DNA from: an uncultured Kushneria sp.
GTDB taxonomy: Bacteria; Pseudomonadota; Gammaproteobacteria; Pseudomonadales; Halomonadaceae
NCBI RefSeq assembly: GCF_947497025.1
Contig: NZ_CANMFC010000007.1
Coordinates: forward strand, 1-64,000
Length of the DNA stretch: 64,000 nt
Reading direction: 5' to 3'
Under the pieces are notes generated by a model that searched no databases, was not told the origin of the DNA, and was given only the letters and a program-made list of their open reading frames with translations. Below, in pieces: positions 54,852 to 64,000 of the stretch (positions are counted from its first letter, which is position 1; every line of letters begins with the position of its first letter). The translations under genes and the position numbers were made by a program.

Positions 54852-55547
54852 TTACCCATCATATGCCTCGCCGGCAAGCTTTTGAGCCAGCTGCAGACTC
54901 TCATTGCTCTTGCCGGCCAGTCGAACATGGTGTTCGAGCGAGGCGCGGGCGGCATCAAAGCGTTGCTGTTGATATTGTACTTCGGCAAGTCCCAGCCATG
55001 CGCGCGGTAGACGCTCATCCAGCTGCACGGCGCGCTGGTAGGACTCAAGCGCCGCGGTACTGTCGCCCTGACGCTGACGACACTGCCCCAGGTTGGTAAA
55101 AAGCTGAGCGCGGCGTTCGTAGCGCAGATCCGACGTGGCCTGTTCAAGTTGTTCGCAGGCCTGAGGGATTCGATTCTGGTTGAACAGAAAGGCAGCGTAA
55201 TTGTTGCGCGCCTGAGTAAACGAGGGCCGCGCGTTCAGGGCGCGCTGAAAATATTGATCGGCACTGTCTGTCTCGCCCTGACGTTGATAGATCAGGGCAA
55301 GCCCCTGGAGGGCATCGGGGTCGTTGGCAGAAAGGTCGATGGCCCGGCCGAAGGCCTGCTGGGCGCGTTCCAGATCATCGCGCTGCAGGTAGGCCATACC
55401 CAGCTGAGTGTAGGCCGTGGTGGGTGACTCTTCTGACGGCCCCTGAGCGCTGCTGCCATGGCTGGCACAGCCTGTAAGCGTCGTAACGACCAGCAACAGG
55501 GCCGCCATGACCAGGGATGTCTTGAAGGTGCAGCGCAAGTGAATCAT
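54852..55547 (-). CDS. pilW: Type IV pilus biogenesis/stability lipoprotein PilW
   Basis: A 231-residue outer-membrane pilotin-type protein (also called PilF) required for PilQ assembly. The signal peptide ends in lipobox LTGC (near 27). The mature part is a run of TPR motifs: YTQLGMAYLQRDDLERAQQAF, ALQGLALIYQRQGE, ARNNYAAFLFNQN, LFTNLGQCRQRQGD, and AWLGLAEVQYQQQR. The location between rlmN and rodZ is diagnostic. No other pilus genes are in view. Confidence 0.92.
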   Translation of the reverse strand: MIHLRCTFKTSLVMAALLLVVTTLTGCASHGSSAQGPSEESPTTAYTQLGMAYLQRDDLERAQQAFGRAIDLSANDPDALQGLALIYQRQGETDSADQYFQRALNARPSFTQARNNYAAFLFNQNRIPQACEQLEQATSDLRYERRAQLFTNLGQCRQRQGDSTAALESYQRAVQLDERLPRAWLGLAEVQYQQQRFDAARASLEHHVRLAGKSNESLQLAQKLAGEAYDG

Positions 55548-55665
55548 CGACTTCCTGACGTGATGAACATGCCCGAATCTGTCAAATATTAGCGAAAGCG
55601 TTGACCATCAAAGCGCTGCCACTCCACCAAGTCAAGCCGATGACGGATAGTACATGGCGAATCGG

Positions 55666-56799
55666 TCATGATGCGTCGAGCTGAACCGCCTTGATATAGC
55701 GCTCGGCACGTTTGGTGCGATCCTTGACGCGGCCAACCAGCTGCCCACAGGCCGCATCGATATCATCGCCGCGGGTCGTGCGGACCGGCGCATTGTGCCC
55801 AAGCTCGTAAAGCCATGCCTGGAATCGCATCACCTGATTGCGTGACGGCTTTTCATAGCCGGCATGTGGGAAGGGATTGAACGGAATCAGGTTGATCTTG
55901 CAGGGTAGATCTCCCAGCACCTCGACCAGCTGCTCGGCATGTTCACGCTGATCATTGATATCCTTGATCAGGGTGTACTCGATGGTGATATGGCGCGTTC
56001 CCTCGCTTTTGGACAGATAGCGTCGGCAGGCGTCCAGAAGTGTTGCAATGTTGTATTTGCGATTGAGCGGTACCAGCGTGTTGCGAAGCTCGTCGTTGGC
56101 GGCATGCAGGGAAATGGCCAGCGCGACGTCGATCTCATCGCCCAGCTTCTCGATCATGGGGACCACGCCCGACGTCGACAGGGTCACGCGGCGCTTGGAG
56201 AGCCCGTAGCCGTTGTCATCCAGCATCAGGTGCATGGCCGGCACGATATTGTCGTAGTTCAAGAGTGGCTCACCCATGCCCATCATGACCACGTTGGTGA
56301 CGGCGCGGCGGCCGTCATCATGACCCATGCGCCCGCCGGCACTGGCCTGGGCAACCCACAGCTGGCCGATGACTTCGGCGGCGGTCAGGTTGCGCTGAAA
56401 GCCCTGCTTGCCGGTCGAGCAGAAGCTGCAGTCCAGCGAGCAGCCGACCTGAGAGGAGACGCACAGCGTCCGTCGGCTACCGTTTTCGGACGGGATCAGA
56501 ACGGTTTCCACGAAGCTGCCATCTTCCACTTCCAGCACCCATTTCTGCGTGCCGTCGCTGGACTGGCCTTCGTAGACCACTTTGGGGCCACGAATTTCGG
56601 CCACATGTGAGAGCTTGTCACGCAGGGCCCTTGAAATATTGGTCATCTGCGAGAAGTCATCGACACCCTCATGATGGATCCATTTCATGACCTGTGCGGC
56701 GCGAAATTTTTTCTCGCCCTGGTCGATGAAGAACTGCTCCATCTGGCTGCGTGAAAGACCCAGAAGATTGACGGGTGTCGTCGTGGCAGTCTGTGTCAT
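55666..56799 (-). CDS. rlmN: Dual-specificity RNA methyltransferase RlmN
   Basis: A 377-residue radical SAM enzyme that makes m2A in 23S rRNA (A2503) and in tRNA (A37). The [4Fe-4S] motif is [14 protein letters not shown] (CxxxCxxC, near 125-132). The methyl-carrying cysteine pair is completed by a C-terminal Cys in DIDAACGQL (near 353). [11 protein letters not shown] and the [10 protein letters not shown] segment are in place. It lies between ndk and pilW. Confidence 0.96.
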   Translation of the reverse strand: MTQTATTTPVNLLGLSRSQMEQFFIDQGEKKFRAAQVMKWIHHEGVDDFSQMTNISRALRDKLSHVAEIRGPKVVYEGQSSDGTQKWVLEVEDGSFVETVLIPSENGSRRTLCVSSQVGCSLDCSFCSTGKQGFQRNLTAAEVIGQLWVAQASAGGRMGHDDGRRAVTNVVMMGMGEPLLNYDNIVPAMHLMLDDNGYGLSKRRVTLSTSGVVPMIEKLGDEIDVALAISLHAANDELRNTLVPLNRKYNIATLLDACRRYLSKSEGTRHITIEYTLIKDINDQREHAEQLVEVLGDLPCKINLIPFNPFPHAGYEKPSRNQVMRFQAWLYELGHNAPVRTTRGDDIDAACGQLVGRVKDRTKRAERYIKAVQLDAS

Positions 56800-56827
56800 G
56801 GCAGTGAGCTCGCTGGTGTCATGGGAG

Positions 56828-56867
56828 AAAGAAGGCCGTCATCTGCCCTCGGGGGCAGATGACGGCC
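56828..56867 (-). terminator. Hairpin between ndk and rlmN
   Basis: 15-bp stem ggccgtcatctgccc / gggcagatgacggcc; on the minus strand it is followed by TTCTTTCT. It is probably a terminator or attenuator for ndk. Confidence 0.7.
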
Positions 56868-56883
56868 GGGCGCGGCAAGGCAA

Positions 56884-57312
56884 TCAGCCGCGCGGACAGA
56901 TTTCTTCGTCAGAGAAGAAGTAGGCCACTTCGCGCTGGGCAGATTCCGGCGCGTCGGAGCCGTGAACGGCGTTGGCGTCGATGGAGGTGGCGAAATCGGC
57001 GCGAATGGTGCCGGCTTCGGCCTTCTTCGGGTCGGTGGCGCCCATCAGCTCACGGTTTTTGGCGATGGCGTTGTCACCTTCCAGCACCTGAACAACGACC
57101 GGACCGGAGGTCATGAAGGAGACCAGATCCTTGAAGAAAGGACGCTCGCTGTGCTCGGCGTAAAAGCCCTCGGCCTTTTCCTGTGACAGGCTGACCATCT
57201 TGCAGGCGACCACCTGCAGACCGGCCTTCTCGAAACGAGAAATGATGTCGCCTACGGCATTCTTGGCAACGGCGTCCGGTTTGATGATGGAGAGAGTACG
57301 TTCCTGGGCCAT
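56884..57312 (-). CDS. ndk: Nucleoside diphosphate kinase
   Basis: A 142-residue enzyme that balances NTP and dNTP pools. The start at 57312 ([15 protein letters not shown]) is the family N-terminus; codons further upstream are noncoding. The phosphorylated His is in [12 protein letters not shown] (near 116). In Pseudomonas, ndk follows iscX; here the upstream neighbour is iscA. Confidence 0.97.
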   Translation of the reverse strand: MAQERTLSIIKPDAVAKNAVGDIISRFEKAGLQVVACKMVSLSQEKAEGFYAEHSERPFFKDLVSFMTSGPVVVQVLEGDNAIAKNRELMGATDPKKAEAGTIRADFATSIDANAVHGSDAPESAQREVAYFFSDEEICPRG

Positions 57313-57468
57313 GTTAAAGGGCTCCTGACAGGGTGATGAATTCAAGATGAGTCGTGATTCAGGATAGCGCAGAGCCGGCAGCTGCATTGACAGCTGCCGG
57401 CTCCGGCAAAAATCGCGCCATTATAGCCATAGCCGACGCAACATGCATCCGCAGTGGCATGGGTCGGG

Positions 57469-57795
57469 TCAAACGCTGAAACTTTCCCCGCAGCCGCATT
57501 CATCGCGGACATTGGGATTATTGAAGCGAAAGAAGCGGTTAAGACCTTCGCTGACGTAATCCACCTCGGTGCCGTCAAGGACGGACAGGGCGTCGTTATC
57601 AACGATGACTCTGACACCGTGATCTTCAAACACCTGATCATCGGCATCAACGCTGTCGGCAAAGTCGAGCACGTAGCTATAGCCCGAGCAGCCGCTTGGC
57701 TTGACCGCAACACGCAATCCTTCGCCGCTGCCGCGCTCTTCGAGCACGTGGCGAATCTGGTGGGCGGCGGCTTCGGAAATCGAGATCCGGGCCAT
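57469..57795 (-). CDS. iscA: Iron-sulfur assembly A-type protein IscA
   Basis: A 108-residue A-type carrier. The start at 57795 follows GGGGAGGAC. Ligand cysteines are Cys36 (PSGCSGYSY), Cys100 and Cys102 (ECGCGESF). Its ends, [20 protein letters not shown] and [15 protein letters not shown], are very close to E. coli IscA rather than ErpA or SufA. It directly follows iscS (52 bases); no iscU lies between, which is unusual (see findings). Confidence 0.92.
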   Translation of the reverse strand: MARISISEAAAHQIRHVLEERGSGEGLRVAVKPSGCSGYSYVLDFADSVDADDQVFEDHGVRVIVDNDALSVLDGTEVDYVSEGLNRFFRFNNPNVRDECGCGESFSV

Positions 57796-57847
57796 GATAT
57801 TGTCCTCCCCGGTGATGCGCGCCTGGCGCGCGAAAGATGGAAGATGC

Positions 57848-59005
57848 TCAGGCGCTCTGGCGCGTACGCAGGCTGCTCAGAGCGTTCGAAAGTGATTCAA
57901 GTGCCTGATCGATCTCTTCGATCCGGCTGAAACGGCCAAAACTGAAGCGAATCGAGGCCAGGGCCTGTTCGCGTGGCAAACCAATACCGGTCAATACGTA
58001 GGAGGGGTCCACGCTGGCTGAATTACAGGCCGACCCGGTCGACACTGCCAGACCGCGTAGCGCCATGATCAGGTCCTCACCATCCACGCCTTCAAAGCCT
58101 GCGTTGATGATGTTGGGCACATGCGTCCCGCCATCGGCATTGATCCAGGTGCCTTCCAGTCGGCGAAGCCCGTTGCGAAAGTGCTGACCGAGCATCTCGA
58201 GATGGGCGTTGTCGCTGTCCTTTTCTTCCAGGGCCAGTGAAAAGGCCTGGCCCATGCCGGCAATCTGATGGGTCGGCAGGGTGCCGGAGCGCATGCCGCG
58301 CTCATGACCGCCGCCGTGAATCAGTGCCTCGATTCGGGTGCCGCGTCGAACGTAAAGCGCGCCGATGCCCTTGGGGCCGTAGGCCTTGTGCGCCGACAGC
58401 GACAGCATGTCGACGGAAAGCCGGCTCATGTCCAGTTCGATTCGCCCGGTGGCCTGGGCGGCATCGACATGAAAGGCCGCGCCATGTTCGGACGCGATGG
58501 CGCCCAGCGTCTGCAGATCGTTGATGCTGCCCAGCTCATTATTGACCGCCATCAGGGACACCAGAATCGTCTCGGGGCGCAGCGCCTCCTGAAGCGCCTC
58601 GGGCGAGATCGTGCCGTCGGCGCGAGGGGCGAGGTAGGTCACCTCAAAGCCTTCCTGTTCGAGGGCGGCGGCGCTGTCGAGTACGGCCTTGTGTTCAATG
58701 GCGGACGTGATCAGGTGTCGACCGCGGGCGCGATGAGCGCGCATGTAGCCGATCAGCGCCAAGTTATCGGCCTCGGTAGCCCCCGAGGTCCAGACAATTT
58801 CGCGCGGGTCGGCCCCGATCAGGTCGCTGACCTGACGTCGTCCGGTTTCGACGGCCTGCTCGGCCAGCCAGCCCGACATGTGGCTGCGTGAGGCCGGATT
58901 GGCAAAGGTGCCTTCCAGCGTCAGGTGACGTGCCATGACCTCGGCCACACGCGGGTCGACCGGGGTCGTGGCCGCGTAGTCAAGGTAAAGAGGCATGGTG
59001 CTCAT
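57848..59005 (-). CDS. iscS: Cysteine desulfurase IscS
   Basis: A 385-residue PLP enzyme supplying sulfur for clusters and tRNA thiolation. The start at 59005 follows AAAGGAAAAC. It shows [14 protein letters not shown], the pyridoxal Lys in [14 protein letters not shown] near 200, and the persulfide Cys in [16 protein letters not shown] near 323 (IscS-type loop). It ends slightly short of the E. coli protein (404), so part of the C-terminal IscU-binding extension is missing. Between iscR and iscA. Confidence 0.94.
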   Translation of the reverse strand: MSTMPLYLDYAATTPVDPRVAEVMARHLTLEGTFANPASRSHMSGWLAEQAVETGRRQVSDLIGADPREIVWTSGATEADNLALIGYMRAHRARGRHLITSAIEHKAVLDSAAALEQEGFEVTYLAPRADGTISPEALQEALRPETILVSLMAVNNELGSINDLQTLGAIASEHGAAFHVDAAQATGRIELDMSRLSVDMLSLSAHKAYGPKGIGALYVRRGTRIEALIHGGGHERGMRSGTLPTHQIAGMGQAFSLALEEKDSDNAHLEMLGQHFRNGLRRLEGTWINADGGTHVPNIINAGFEGVDGEDLIMALRGLAVSTGSACNSASVDPSYVLTGIGLPREQALASIRFSFGRFSRIEEIDQALESLSNALSSLRTRQSA

Positions 59006-59056
59006 GGTGTTTTCCTTTCTCCAGCGTCATGACCCGCTGCACGACGCACAATGACA

Positions 59057-59533
59057 TCAGGACGTGTGGGCAATGGGCAGCACGGCAATCCGGTTGACGC
59101 TGTCCTGCTGTTGACAGGCGATGCGCTGAACATCATGACGATGAATCAGCTCTTCAAGCGTAATACGATCGAGAAAATCGTGTATGACATCGGACAGATC
59201 ACTCCAGAGATGATGCGTCAGGCAGGTGGTTCCTTGCTGACAATCCCCTGTGCCCTGACAGCGCGTGGCATCGATGGATTCGTTGACCGCGTCGATGACG
59301 CTGGCCACGGAAATCTCACCAGGTGCCCGGGCCAGCAGGTAGCCGCCGCCCGGTCCGCGAACACTGGTGACAAGCCCCTCACGACGCAGCCTGGCAAAAA
59401 GCTGCTCGAGATAGGAAAGCGAAATATCCTGGCGCGCCGAGATATCGGCAAGGCTGATGGGCGAGCCGCTACCGTGCAGGGCCAGGTCCAGAATGGCAGT
59501 AACGGCGTAGCGGCCCTTGGTCGTCAGACGCAT
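59057..59533 (-). CDS. iscR: Iron-sulfur cluster regulator IscR
   Basis: A 158-residue Rrf2-family repressor. Its winged HTH (1-65) begins [19 protein letters not shown]. Cluster ligands Cys92, Cys98, Cys104 and His107 are at exactly the E. coli positions ([18 protein letters not shown]). It senses [2Fe-2S] status and represses its own operon; an IscR-like site overlaps the promoter. It lies upstream of iscS, whose start is 51 bases beyond its stop. Confidence 0.96.
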   Translation of the reverse strand: MRLTTKGRYAVTAILDLALHGSGSPISLADISARQDISLSYLEQLFARLRREGLVTSVRGPGGGYLLARAPGEISVASVIDAVNESIDATRCQGTGDCQQGTTCLTHHLWSDLSDVIHDFLDRITLEELIHRHDVQRIACQQQDSVNRIAVLPIAHTS

Positions 59534-59566
59534 GATCCAGATTCCGCAACATGACAGTAATCGTTG

Positions 59567-59595
59567 ATTATGATAATCCCGAGGGATTTGGTCAA
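59567..59595 (-). promoter_or_regulatory. iscR promoter with overlapping IscR type 1 site
   Basis: On the minus strand: TTGACC, 17-base spacer, CATAAT, a near-consensus sigma-70 promoter. The spacer contains CTCGGGATTAT; together with TTGAC it resembles the type 1 IscR site of Pseudomonas-like bacteria. This fits autorepression by [2Fe-2S]-IscR. Confidence 0.65.
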
Positions 59596-59627
59596 CAATT
59601 GTCGGCGGTGACCGGGGACCGATGGCG

Positions 59628-60428
59628 TCACGACGAGGGTTCGGTAGGCGCCGTTGGCTTGCCAGAACCGTCTTGCAGGCGGTCTACGCGTGTCAGAATG
59701 CCGCGCAGCATATTGAGCTCCATCACATCCAGCCGGCTTCTCATGTAAAGGCGTCTAAGGCGTGCCATCAGCTGACGCGGGTTGGCCGGGTCATGAAAGC
59801 CGATATCGGTCAGGGTGCGTTCGAGATGCTCAAAAAAGCGCTCTGTGTCGGCGTGGCTGGCCAGCGGATTGTCCCATTCAACGCCAAAGGGATAGGCCGA
59901 GCCGGGCAGGGCGTCCGTCGCGCTGGCCTGAGTGCCAAGCCATGCCTGACGGCATTCGTAGGCCAGCACCTGGACGGCGGCCGCCAGATTGAGGGAGCTG
60001 TAATCGGCGGACGTCGGGATATGCACATGCGTATGGCAGCGCTGGAGTTCTTCGTTGGTCAGCCCCTTGTCCTCTCGACCGAAGACCAGCGCCACCGTGC
60101 TGTTCTGGCCCTGCATCTCGCCGGGCAGGCGGGCAGAAAACTCACGCGGTGAGCACAGCGGCCAGGGCAAATGGCGTGAGCGGGCGCTTGCCCCGACCAC
60201 CCACTGACAGTCCGTCAGCGCCGGTTCCAGCGTATCATGCAGCGTGGCCCGCTCAAGGATGTCATCGGCACCCGAGGCCCGGGCAATGGCTTCCGGGTTG
60301 ATCCCTTCCCCTCGCGGCGCGACCAGCGCGAGCTGCTCAAGCCCCATGGTTTTCATGGCGCGCGCGGCGGCGCCGATATTACCGGGGTGACTGGTGCCAA
60401 TCAGAACAATACGAATACGCTCTAGCAT
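59628..60428 (-). CDS. trmJ: tRNA (Cm32/Um32) methyltransferase TrmJ
   Basis: A 266-residue SPOUT enzyme that methylates the 2'-O of residue 32 in several tRNAs. Family landmarks: [22 protein letters not shown] (5-26), [16 protein letters not shown] (near 113-128) and the knot-forming [21 protein letters not shown] (near 138-158). The C-terminal helical extension (about 185-250) distinguishes TrmJ from TrmL. The stop is 33 bases before the IscR-controlled promoter region, and it is divergent from suhB. Confidence 0.95.
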   Translation of the reverse strand: MLERIRIVLIGTSHPGNIGAAARAMKTMGLEQLALVAPRGEGINPEAIARASGADDILERATLHDTLEPALTDCQWVVGASARSRHLPWPLCSPREFSARLPGEMQGQNSTVALVFGREDKGLTNEELQRCHTHVHIPTSADYSSLNLAAAVQVLAYECRQAWLGTQASATDALPGSAYPFGVEWDNPLASHADTERFFEHLERTLTDIGFHDPANPRQLMARLRRLYMRSRLDVMELNMLRGILTRVDRLQDGSGKPTAPTEPSS

Positions 60429-60705
60429 GAAAATCGCCGTAATACAGAAAACGTGGGCCGTTGGGCAGTAGAAGAGGCAAGTCTAGCATGGAGCGACCGG
60501 ACTCTGCCCTGATTGAGCGCTGGCGAGTTCAAGGCGTCTCTGCTAGCATCGTCGGCCACTTTTCCGGACAGTCCGCTTTTCAGACATCTCATTTTATCGC
60601 GTCGCTTGTGTGGCAGGTCTCGGGCCTGTCGCACGGGCGGCGTTTGATTCTGTCAGCTACTGACCCGCTCCCGCTCTTTAACAGCACTCGGTTCGAGGAT
60701 TGATC

Positions 60706-61512
60706 ATGCATCCAATGGTCCAGTTTGCCCTGCGCGCGCTGCGTGGCGCCCAGGAACAGTTCGTTCGCGTTCGCGACCGACTTGATATTGCCCGTGAAGA
60801 CAACACGCTTGATACGTTGCTCAGCGATACGGCTCAGCGTGCAGAAACCCTGATTGCCGCTCAGTTTGGCAAGGGATACCCGGAACATGGCATGTCCGGA
60901 CGCTATATCGGCTGGAGTGAAGGCCGTGGTGAAGGACGTGATTATCACTGGAAGATCGAGATCTTTCACGGCTACGCCAACTTGGCGTCCGGCACCTCGG
61001 GCTGTGCGCTGTCGATGGTCTGCCTCTACAAGGGGCGTCCCGAGCATGCCGTCATCATTTCCCCCTTCACCGATGAAGAGTATCTGGTCAGCCGCGGCCG
61101 GGGTGCCCATTACAACGGTCGCCGCATGCGTGTGCCCGTGCGTACCAGCATTGATGGCAGTCGCATCGCGCTGGGCCTTCCCGAAAACTGGATGCGCGAG
61201 CGCTATTTCTCGACCTGGCAGATTCTGACCACCCAGCTGGGCGCTCGCGTGGACATGCTGCGCGCCTCGGGCTGCCCGCTGCTGGATATGCTGTCGCTGT
61301 GTGCCGGCCATGTCGATGCCGGCTTCATCCTGGGGCTGGACGAGCAGGACATGCACATCGTCAGCCTGGTGCTCAAGGAGTGTGGGGCGCTATCCGGCAC
61401 ACCGCAGGGCAGTCCTCAGATCAAGATCGAAGGGGCGCTCATGGCGGCCTCGCCGCGTCTTTTCAAGCAGCTGGTACAGGCGATGGGCAACGCGAATCTG
61501 CCGACCCTGTAG
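60706..61512 (+). CDS. suhB: SuhB-like protein with degenerate catalytic motifs
   Basis: A 268-residue inositol-monophosphatase-fold protein at the conserved suhB position (between trmJ and secF). The ATG at 60706 follows GAGG. Start MHPMVQFALRALRGA and several segments align with E. coli SuhB, but the metal/catalytic motifs are lost: the E. coli TEES becomes GRYI (E66/E67 to R66/Y67), and DPLDGT becomes EIFHGY (D84 to E85, D87 to H88, T89 to Y90). D212 appears retained as D215. E. coli SuhB also works in rRNA antitermination without its enzymatic activity, so this copy may keep only that role. Confidence 0.85.
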   Translation: MHPMVQFALRALRGAQEQFVRVRDRLDIAREDNTLDTLLSDTAQRAETLIAAQFGKGYPEHGMSGRYIGWSEGRGEGRDYHWKIEIFHGYANLASGTSGCALSMVCLYKGRPEHAVIISPFTDEEYLVSRGRGAHYNGRRMRVPVRTSIDGSRIALGLPENWMRERYFSTWQILTTQLGARVDMLRASGCPLLDMLSLCAGHVDAGFILGLDEQDMHIVSLVLKECGALSGTPQGSPQIKIEGALMAASPRLFKQLVQAMGNANLPTL

Positions 61513-61563
61513 CCGTCTGTCGAGACCAGAGAAACGGGTCTCGAAAGAACGGATGTCGATACC

Positions 61564-61598
61564 AAAAAGGGCCCGCCTCCATGAGGCGGGCCCTTTTA
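61564..61598. terminator. Bidirectional intrinsic terminator
   Basis: Stem aagggcccgcctc / gaggcgggccctt with A-run and T-run flanks, between suhB (plus) and secF (minus). Confidence 0.92.
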
Positions 61599-61636
61599 TG
61601 TGTCGGTGGCACTGATCGGTCAAGCCGCCCGGGATA

Positions 61637-62545
61637 TCAGGGCAGCTCGTCCTCGGCAGCATTTTCGCGCTTCGCCGGGATCAGGTCCTCTCGCTCCAGT
61701 TTGACCAGCAGCAGTACGGCGGCTGCCACATAGATGGAGGAGAACGTCCCCAGCACCACGCCCACGATCAGTGCCAGCGAGAAGTTATGGATCATGTCGC
61801 CGCCCAGGAAAAACAGTGCCAGCAGCACCAGCAGAGTCGTTCCCGAGGTCGACAGCGTTCGCGACAGCGTCTGATTGACGGCGTCGTTGAAGATCCTGAC
61901 CAGATCATTGGACTGGGAGCGACGGATGTTTTCGCGGATCCGGTCGTAGACGATGATGGTGTCGTTGAGCGAGTAACCGATCACGGCCAGCACCGCGGCC
62001 AGTACCGTCAGGTCGAAGTCGAAACCGAACAGGGCAAAAAAGCCCAGCAGGATCACCACATCGTGGCCCAGCGAAATCAGGGCGCCGAGGGCAAACTTGT
62101 ACTGAAAGCGAAAGGCGACATACAGCGCGACCACACCGAGGGCAATCAGCATGCCCAATCCACTCTGGTCGCGAAGTTGATCGCCGACTTGAGCGCCGAC
62201 ATACTCAGCCCGCACCAGATCGACCTGCTCGCCCTCGGCACGCAGGGCGGTGACGACCTGATCACCGATGCCTTCATCAAAGGTCTGCTGAAGGCGGACC
62301 AGCACGTCGGTGTCAGCACCAAAGGTCTGCACCGAATAGTTGCCAAAGCCTGCCTCGCCCAGCTCATCACGAACTTCGTCAAGCGAGGGCGCCTTGGCGT
62401 AGCTTACCTCGACCTGGGTGCCGCCGGTGAAGTCGAGGCCCAGGCTCAAGCCCTTGACAGCCAGCGCCCCAAGGGCGATGACCGTCAACAGGATAGAGAT
62501 GATGTAGGCAGCCTTGCGTTTGCCCATGAAATCAAATTGCGTCAT
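61637..62545 (-). CDS. secF: Protein translocase subunit SecF
   Basis: A 302-residue six-helix inner-membrane protein that, with SecD, uses the proton gradient to help export proteins. It has the family LDFTGGTQVEVSY (35-47), a periplasmic P1 domain (about 45-130), then GYSLNDTIIVYDRIREN near 202-218 and NQTLSRTLSTSGTTLLV. Preceded by secD (12 bases); yajC lies outside the window. Confidence 0.96.
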   Translation of the reverse strand: MTQFDFMGKRKAAYIISILLTVIALGALAVKGLSLGLDFTGGTQVEVSYAKAPSLDEVRDELGEAGFGNYSVQTFGADTDVLVRLQQTFDEGIGDQVVTALRAEGEQVDLVRAEYVGAQVGDQLRDQSGLGMLIALGVVALYVAFRFQYKFALGALISLGHDVVILLGFFALFGFDFDLTVLAAVLAVIGYSLNDTIIVYDRIRENIRRSQSNDLVRIFNDAVNQTLSRTLSTSGTTLLVLLALFFLGGDMIHNFSLALIVGVVLGTFSSIYVAAAVLLLVKLEREDLIPAKRENAAEDELP

Positions 62546-62557
62546 TTGCCGGCCTCC

Positions 62558-64000
62558 TCAGATCCACAGCTTCTTGAGCGACTTGCCGCCTACGACAAGG
62601 TTGGTAAGGGCACGGCTCACCATCACACCGGTGAAGACCGAGGTCAGAATGCCCAGTGACAGCGTGACCGCAAAGCCCTTCACGGGACCGGTACCAATCG
62701 AGAACAGGATGATTGCCACCAGCAGGGTCGTGATATTGGCGTCCAGAATGGCCGTGAAGGCCCGCTCATAGCCGGTATGGATGGCCTGCTGTATCGATCG
62801 ACTGCGCATTTCCTCGCGGATGCGCTCAAACACCAGCACGTTGGCATCGACCGCCATGCCCAGTGTCAGCACGATCCCGGCAATGCCCGGCAGGGTCAGG
62901 GTCGCGCCCAGAATCGACATCGCCGCGATCAGTAGCGTCAGGTTGACGGCCAGGGCGATGTTGGCGATCAGGCCAAACCCCTTGTAGCGCACGATCATGA
63001 AGGCCAGCACCAGAATCAGGCCGACAATGACCGACATGACGCCACGATCAATGTTCTGCTGGCCCAGGCTTGGCCCGATGGTACGTTCCTGTGCGAAGTA
63101 GATGGGCGCGGCCAGTGAGCCCGAACGCAGCAGCAGCGACAGCTCGCGCGCTTCGGTCGGTGAATCCAGACCGGTGATGCGGAACTGATTGCCCAGTGCG
63201 CTCTGGATGGTGGCCAGACTGATGATGCCGCGCTCGGTGTAGGGGATGCGCTCCTCGACCTGTTCTCCGTCACGGGTGACGGTGCGGGTACGGGTCTTGT
63301 GCTCGATGTAGAGCACGGCCATGTTACGGCCGATATTGGCACGCGTGGCACGATTCATGCTGCTTCCGCCAGGGCCATCAAGGTTGATGTTGACCTGGGG
63401 GCGGCCGCTGTCATCGAAGGAGGTGCTGGCGCTGGAGACACGATCGCCGGTGATGATGACATCGCGTTCCAAGGCCGCCTTGCGGCCGGCATCGTTACGA
63501 AATTCGAACGCCTGCTGCTGATCGGGACTCGTGCTGTCGGACGCTTCAAGCCGAAACTCGAGGTTGGCCGTGGCGCCCACGATGCGCTTGGCTTCAGCCG
63601 TGTCCTGCACGCCCGGAAGCTCAACCACGATACGATTGGGGCCCTGACGCTGCACGATCGGCTCGGATACGCCCAATTCGTTGACGCGATTGCGCAGGGT
63701 GGTGAGGTTCTGGTTGATGGCGTAGTCCTGAATGTCGTTGACCGCCTGTTCGGTCAGCGTCATGACAAGCGTTGGTCCGCCATCATCGCTATTGCTGAAG
63801 GTGAATTCGTTGTACTGGCGGCTGAGCAGGGTGCGTGCCTGGCTGCGATCCTCGGCATTGGCAAAGGTAAAGCGGATGGTGTTATCGCCGGTGGTGTTGT
63901 TGCGATAGCGAATGCCTTCACCACGCAGAGCCTCACGCATGGCACTGGCGTTGACATCCAGGCGCTGGTCAATGGCTGCATCCATGTCGACTTCCAGCAG
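62558..64000 (-). CDS. secD: Protein translocase subunit SecD (5' part beyond window)
   Basis: The last 480 codons of SecD; the frame is open to the right edge (LLEVDMDAAIDQRL at the boundary), so the first 130 or so residues of a normal-length (about 615) protein are missing because of the window end. The periplasmic P1 region ends with YFAQERTIGPSLGQ. Then six TM helices follow, including GIAGIVLTLGMAVDANVLVFERIREEMR, the conserved TM4 with Asp. It is followed by secF. Confidence 0.95.
   Translation of the reverse strand: MLEVDMDAAIDQRLDVNASAMREALRGEGIRYRNNTTGDNTIRFTFANAEDRSQARTLLSRQYNEFTFSNSDDGGPTLVMTLTEQAVNDIQDYAINQNLTTLRNRVNELGVSEPIVQRQGPNRIVVELPGVQDTAEAKRIVGATANLEFRLEASDSTSPDQQQAFEFRNDAGRKAALERDVIITGDRVSSASTSFDDSGRPQVNINLDGPGGSSMNRATRANIGRNMAVLYIEHKTRTRTVTRDGEQVEERIPYTERGIISLATIQSALGNQFRITGLDSPTEARELSLLLRSGSLAAPIYFAQERTIGPSLGQQNIDRGVMSVIVGLILVLAFMIVRYKGFGLIANIALAVNLTLLIAAMSILGATLTLPGIAGIVLTLGMAVDANVLVFERIREEMRSRSIQQAIHTGYERAFTAILDANITTLLVAIILFSIGTGPVKGFAVTLSLGILTSVFTGVMVSRALTNLVVGGKSLKKLWI

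Overview
The window reads as a chromosomal segment of a gammaproteobacterium, most consistent with the Halomonadaceae (Halomonas/Kushneria type). Reasons: fairly high GC, acidic proteins, and conserved Pseudomonas/Halomonas gene orders (trkA-rsmB-fmt-def-dprA-tsaC-hemF-aroE; iscR-iscS-iscA-ndk-rlmN-pilW-rodZ-ispG-hisS-yfgM-bamB-der; trmJ-suhB-secF-secD; pepA/lptFG). The assignment comes from recognition, not a search. I saw no rRNA, tRNA, IS element, prophage or CRISPR array.

Layout. 1-1344: two small envelope lipoprotein genes, a 48-residue unknown gene and a possible small RNA. 1345-5451: nrdAB, whose promoter carries two NrdR boxes and a DnaA box; NrdB has Phe in place of the radical Tyr, the hallmark of Mn/Fe class Ic enzymes. 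6035-9453: an RstA/RstB-like two-component pair and MetR. 9521-12431: an inner-membrane DUF457 protein, a uracil-DNA glycosylase-family protein, DoxX and glyoxalase I. 12508-13979: two tandem LpxT-like lipid A phosphotransferases. 14186-23147: valS, holC, ilvE and pepA on the minus strand, with an SDR and a frameshifted chemoreceptor interspersed. 23368-25511: lptF-lptG. 25721-28313: aldehyde dehydrogenase and a Fur-like-controlled bfd/bfr iron-storage pair. 28398-30300: a translationally coupled truC-tcdA-DUF1653 operon. 30473-34564: zinc-less sirtuin, bile-acid-family transporter, DTW-domain tRNA modification enzyme, ABM protein and a TraB-family protein. 34729-45189: DUF2784, trkA, dodecin, pncA, then the rsmB-fmt-def and dprA-tsaC-hemF-aroE clusters. 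45205-49189: M48 protease, DUF815 ATPase, an unknown lipoprotein and der. 49393-59533: bamB back through iscR, all on the minus strand. 59628-64000: trmJ, suhB, secF and a partial secD.

How the genes work together. Envelope assembly is prominent: LptFG, LpxT, BamB, RodZ, PilW, SecDF and the M48 protease. Translation and RNA modification are also dense (ValRS, HisRS, RlmN, TrmJ, TruC, TcdA, DTW, RsmB, Fmt, Def, TsaC, Der). Iron-sulfur and iron handling is represented by IscR/S/A and Bfd/Bfr.

The most notable points are the class Ic-like NrdB, an isc locus with no iscU/hscBA/fdx/iscX, a SuhB homologue whose catalytic metal-binding motifs are lost, a zinc-less sirtuin, tandem LpxT copies, and a possible plus-strand sRNA at the end of nrdB. 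No clearly novel multi-gene system was found.
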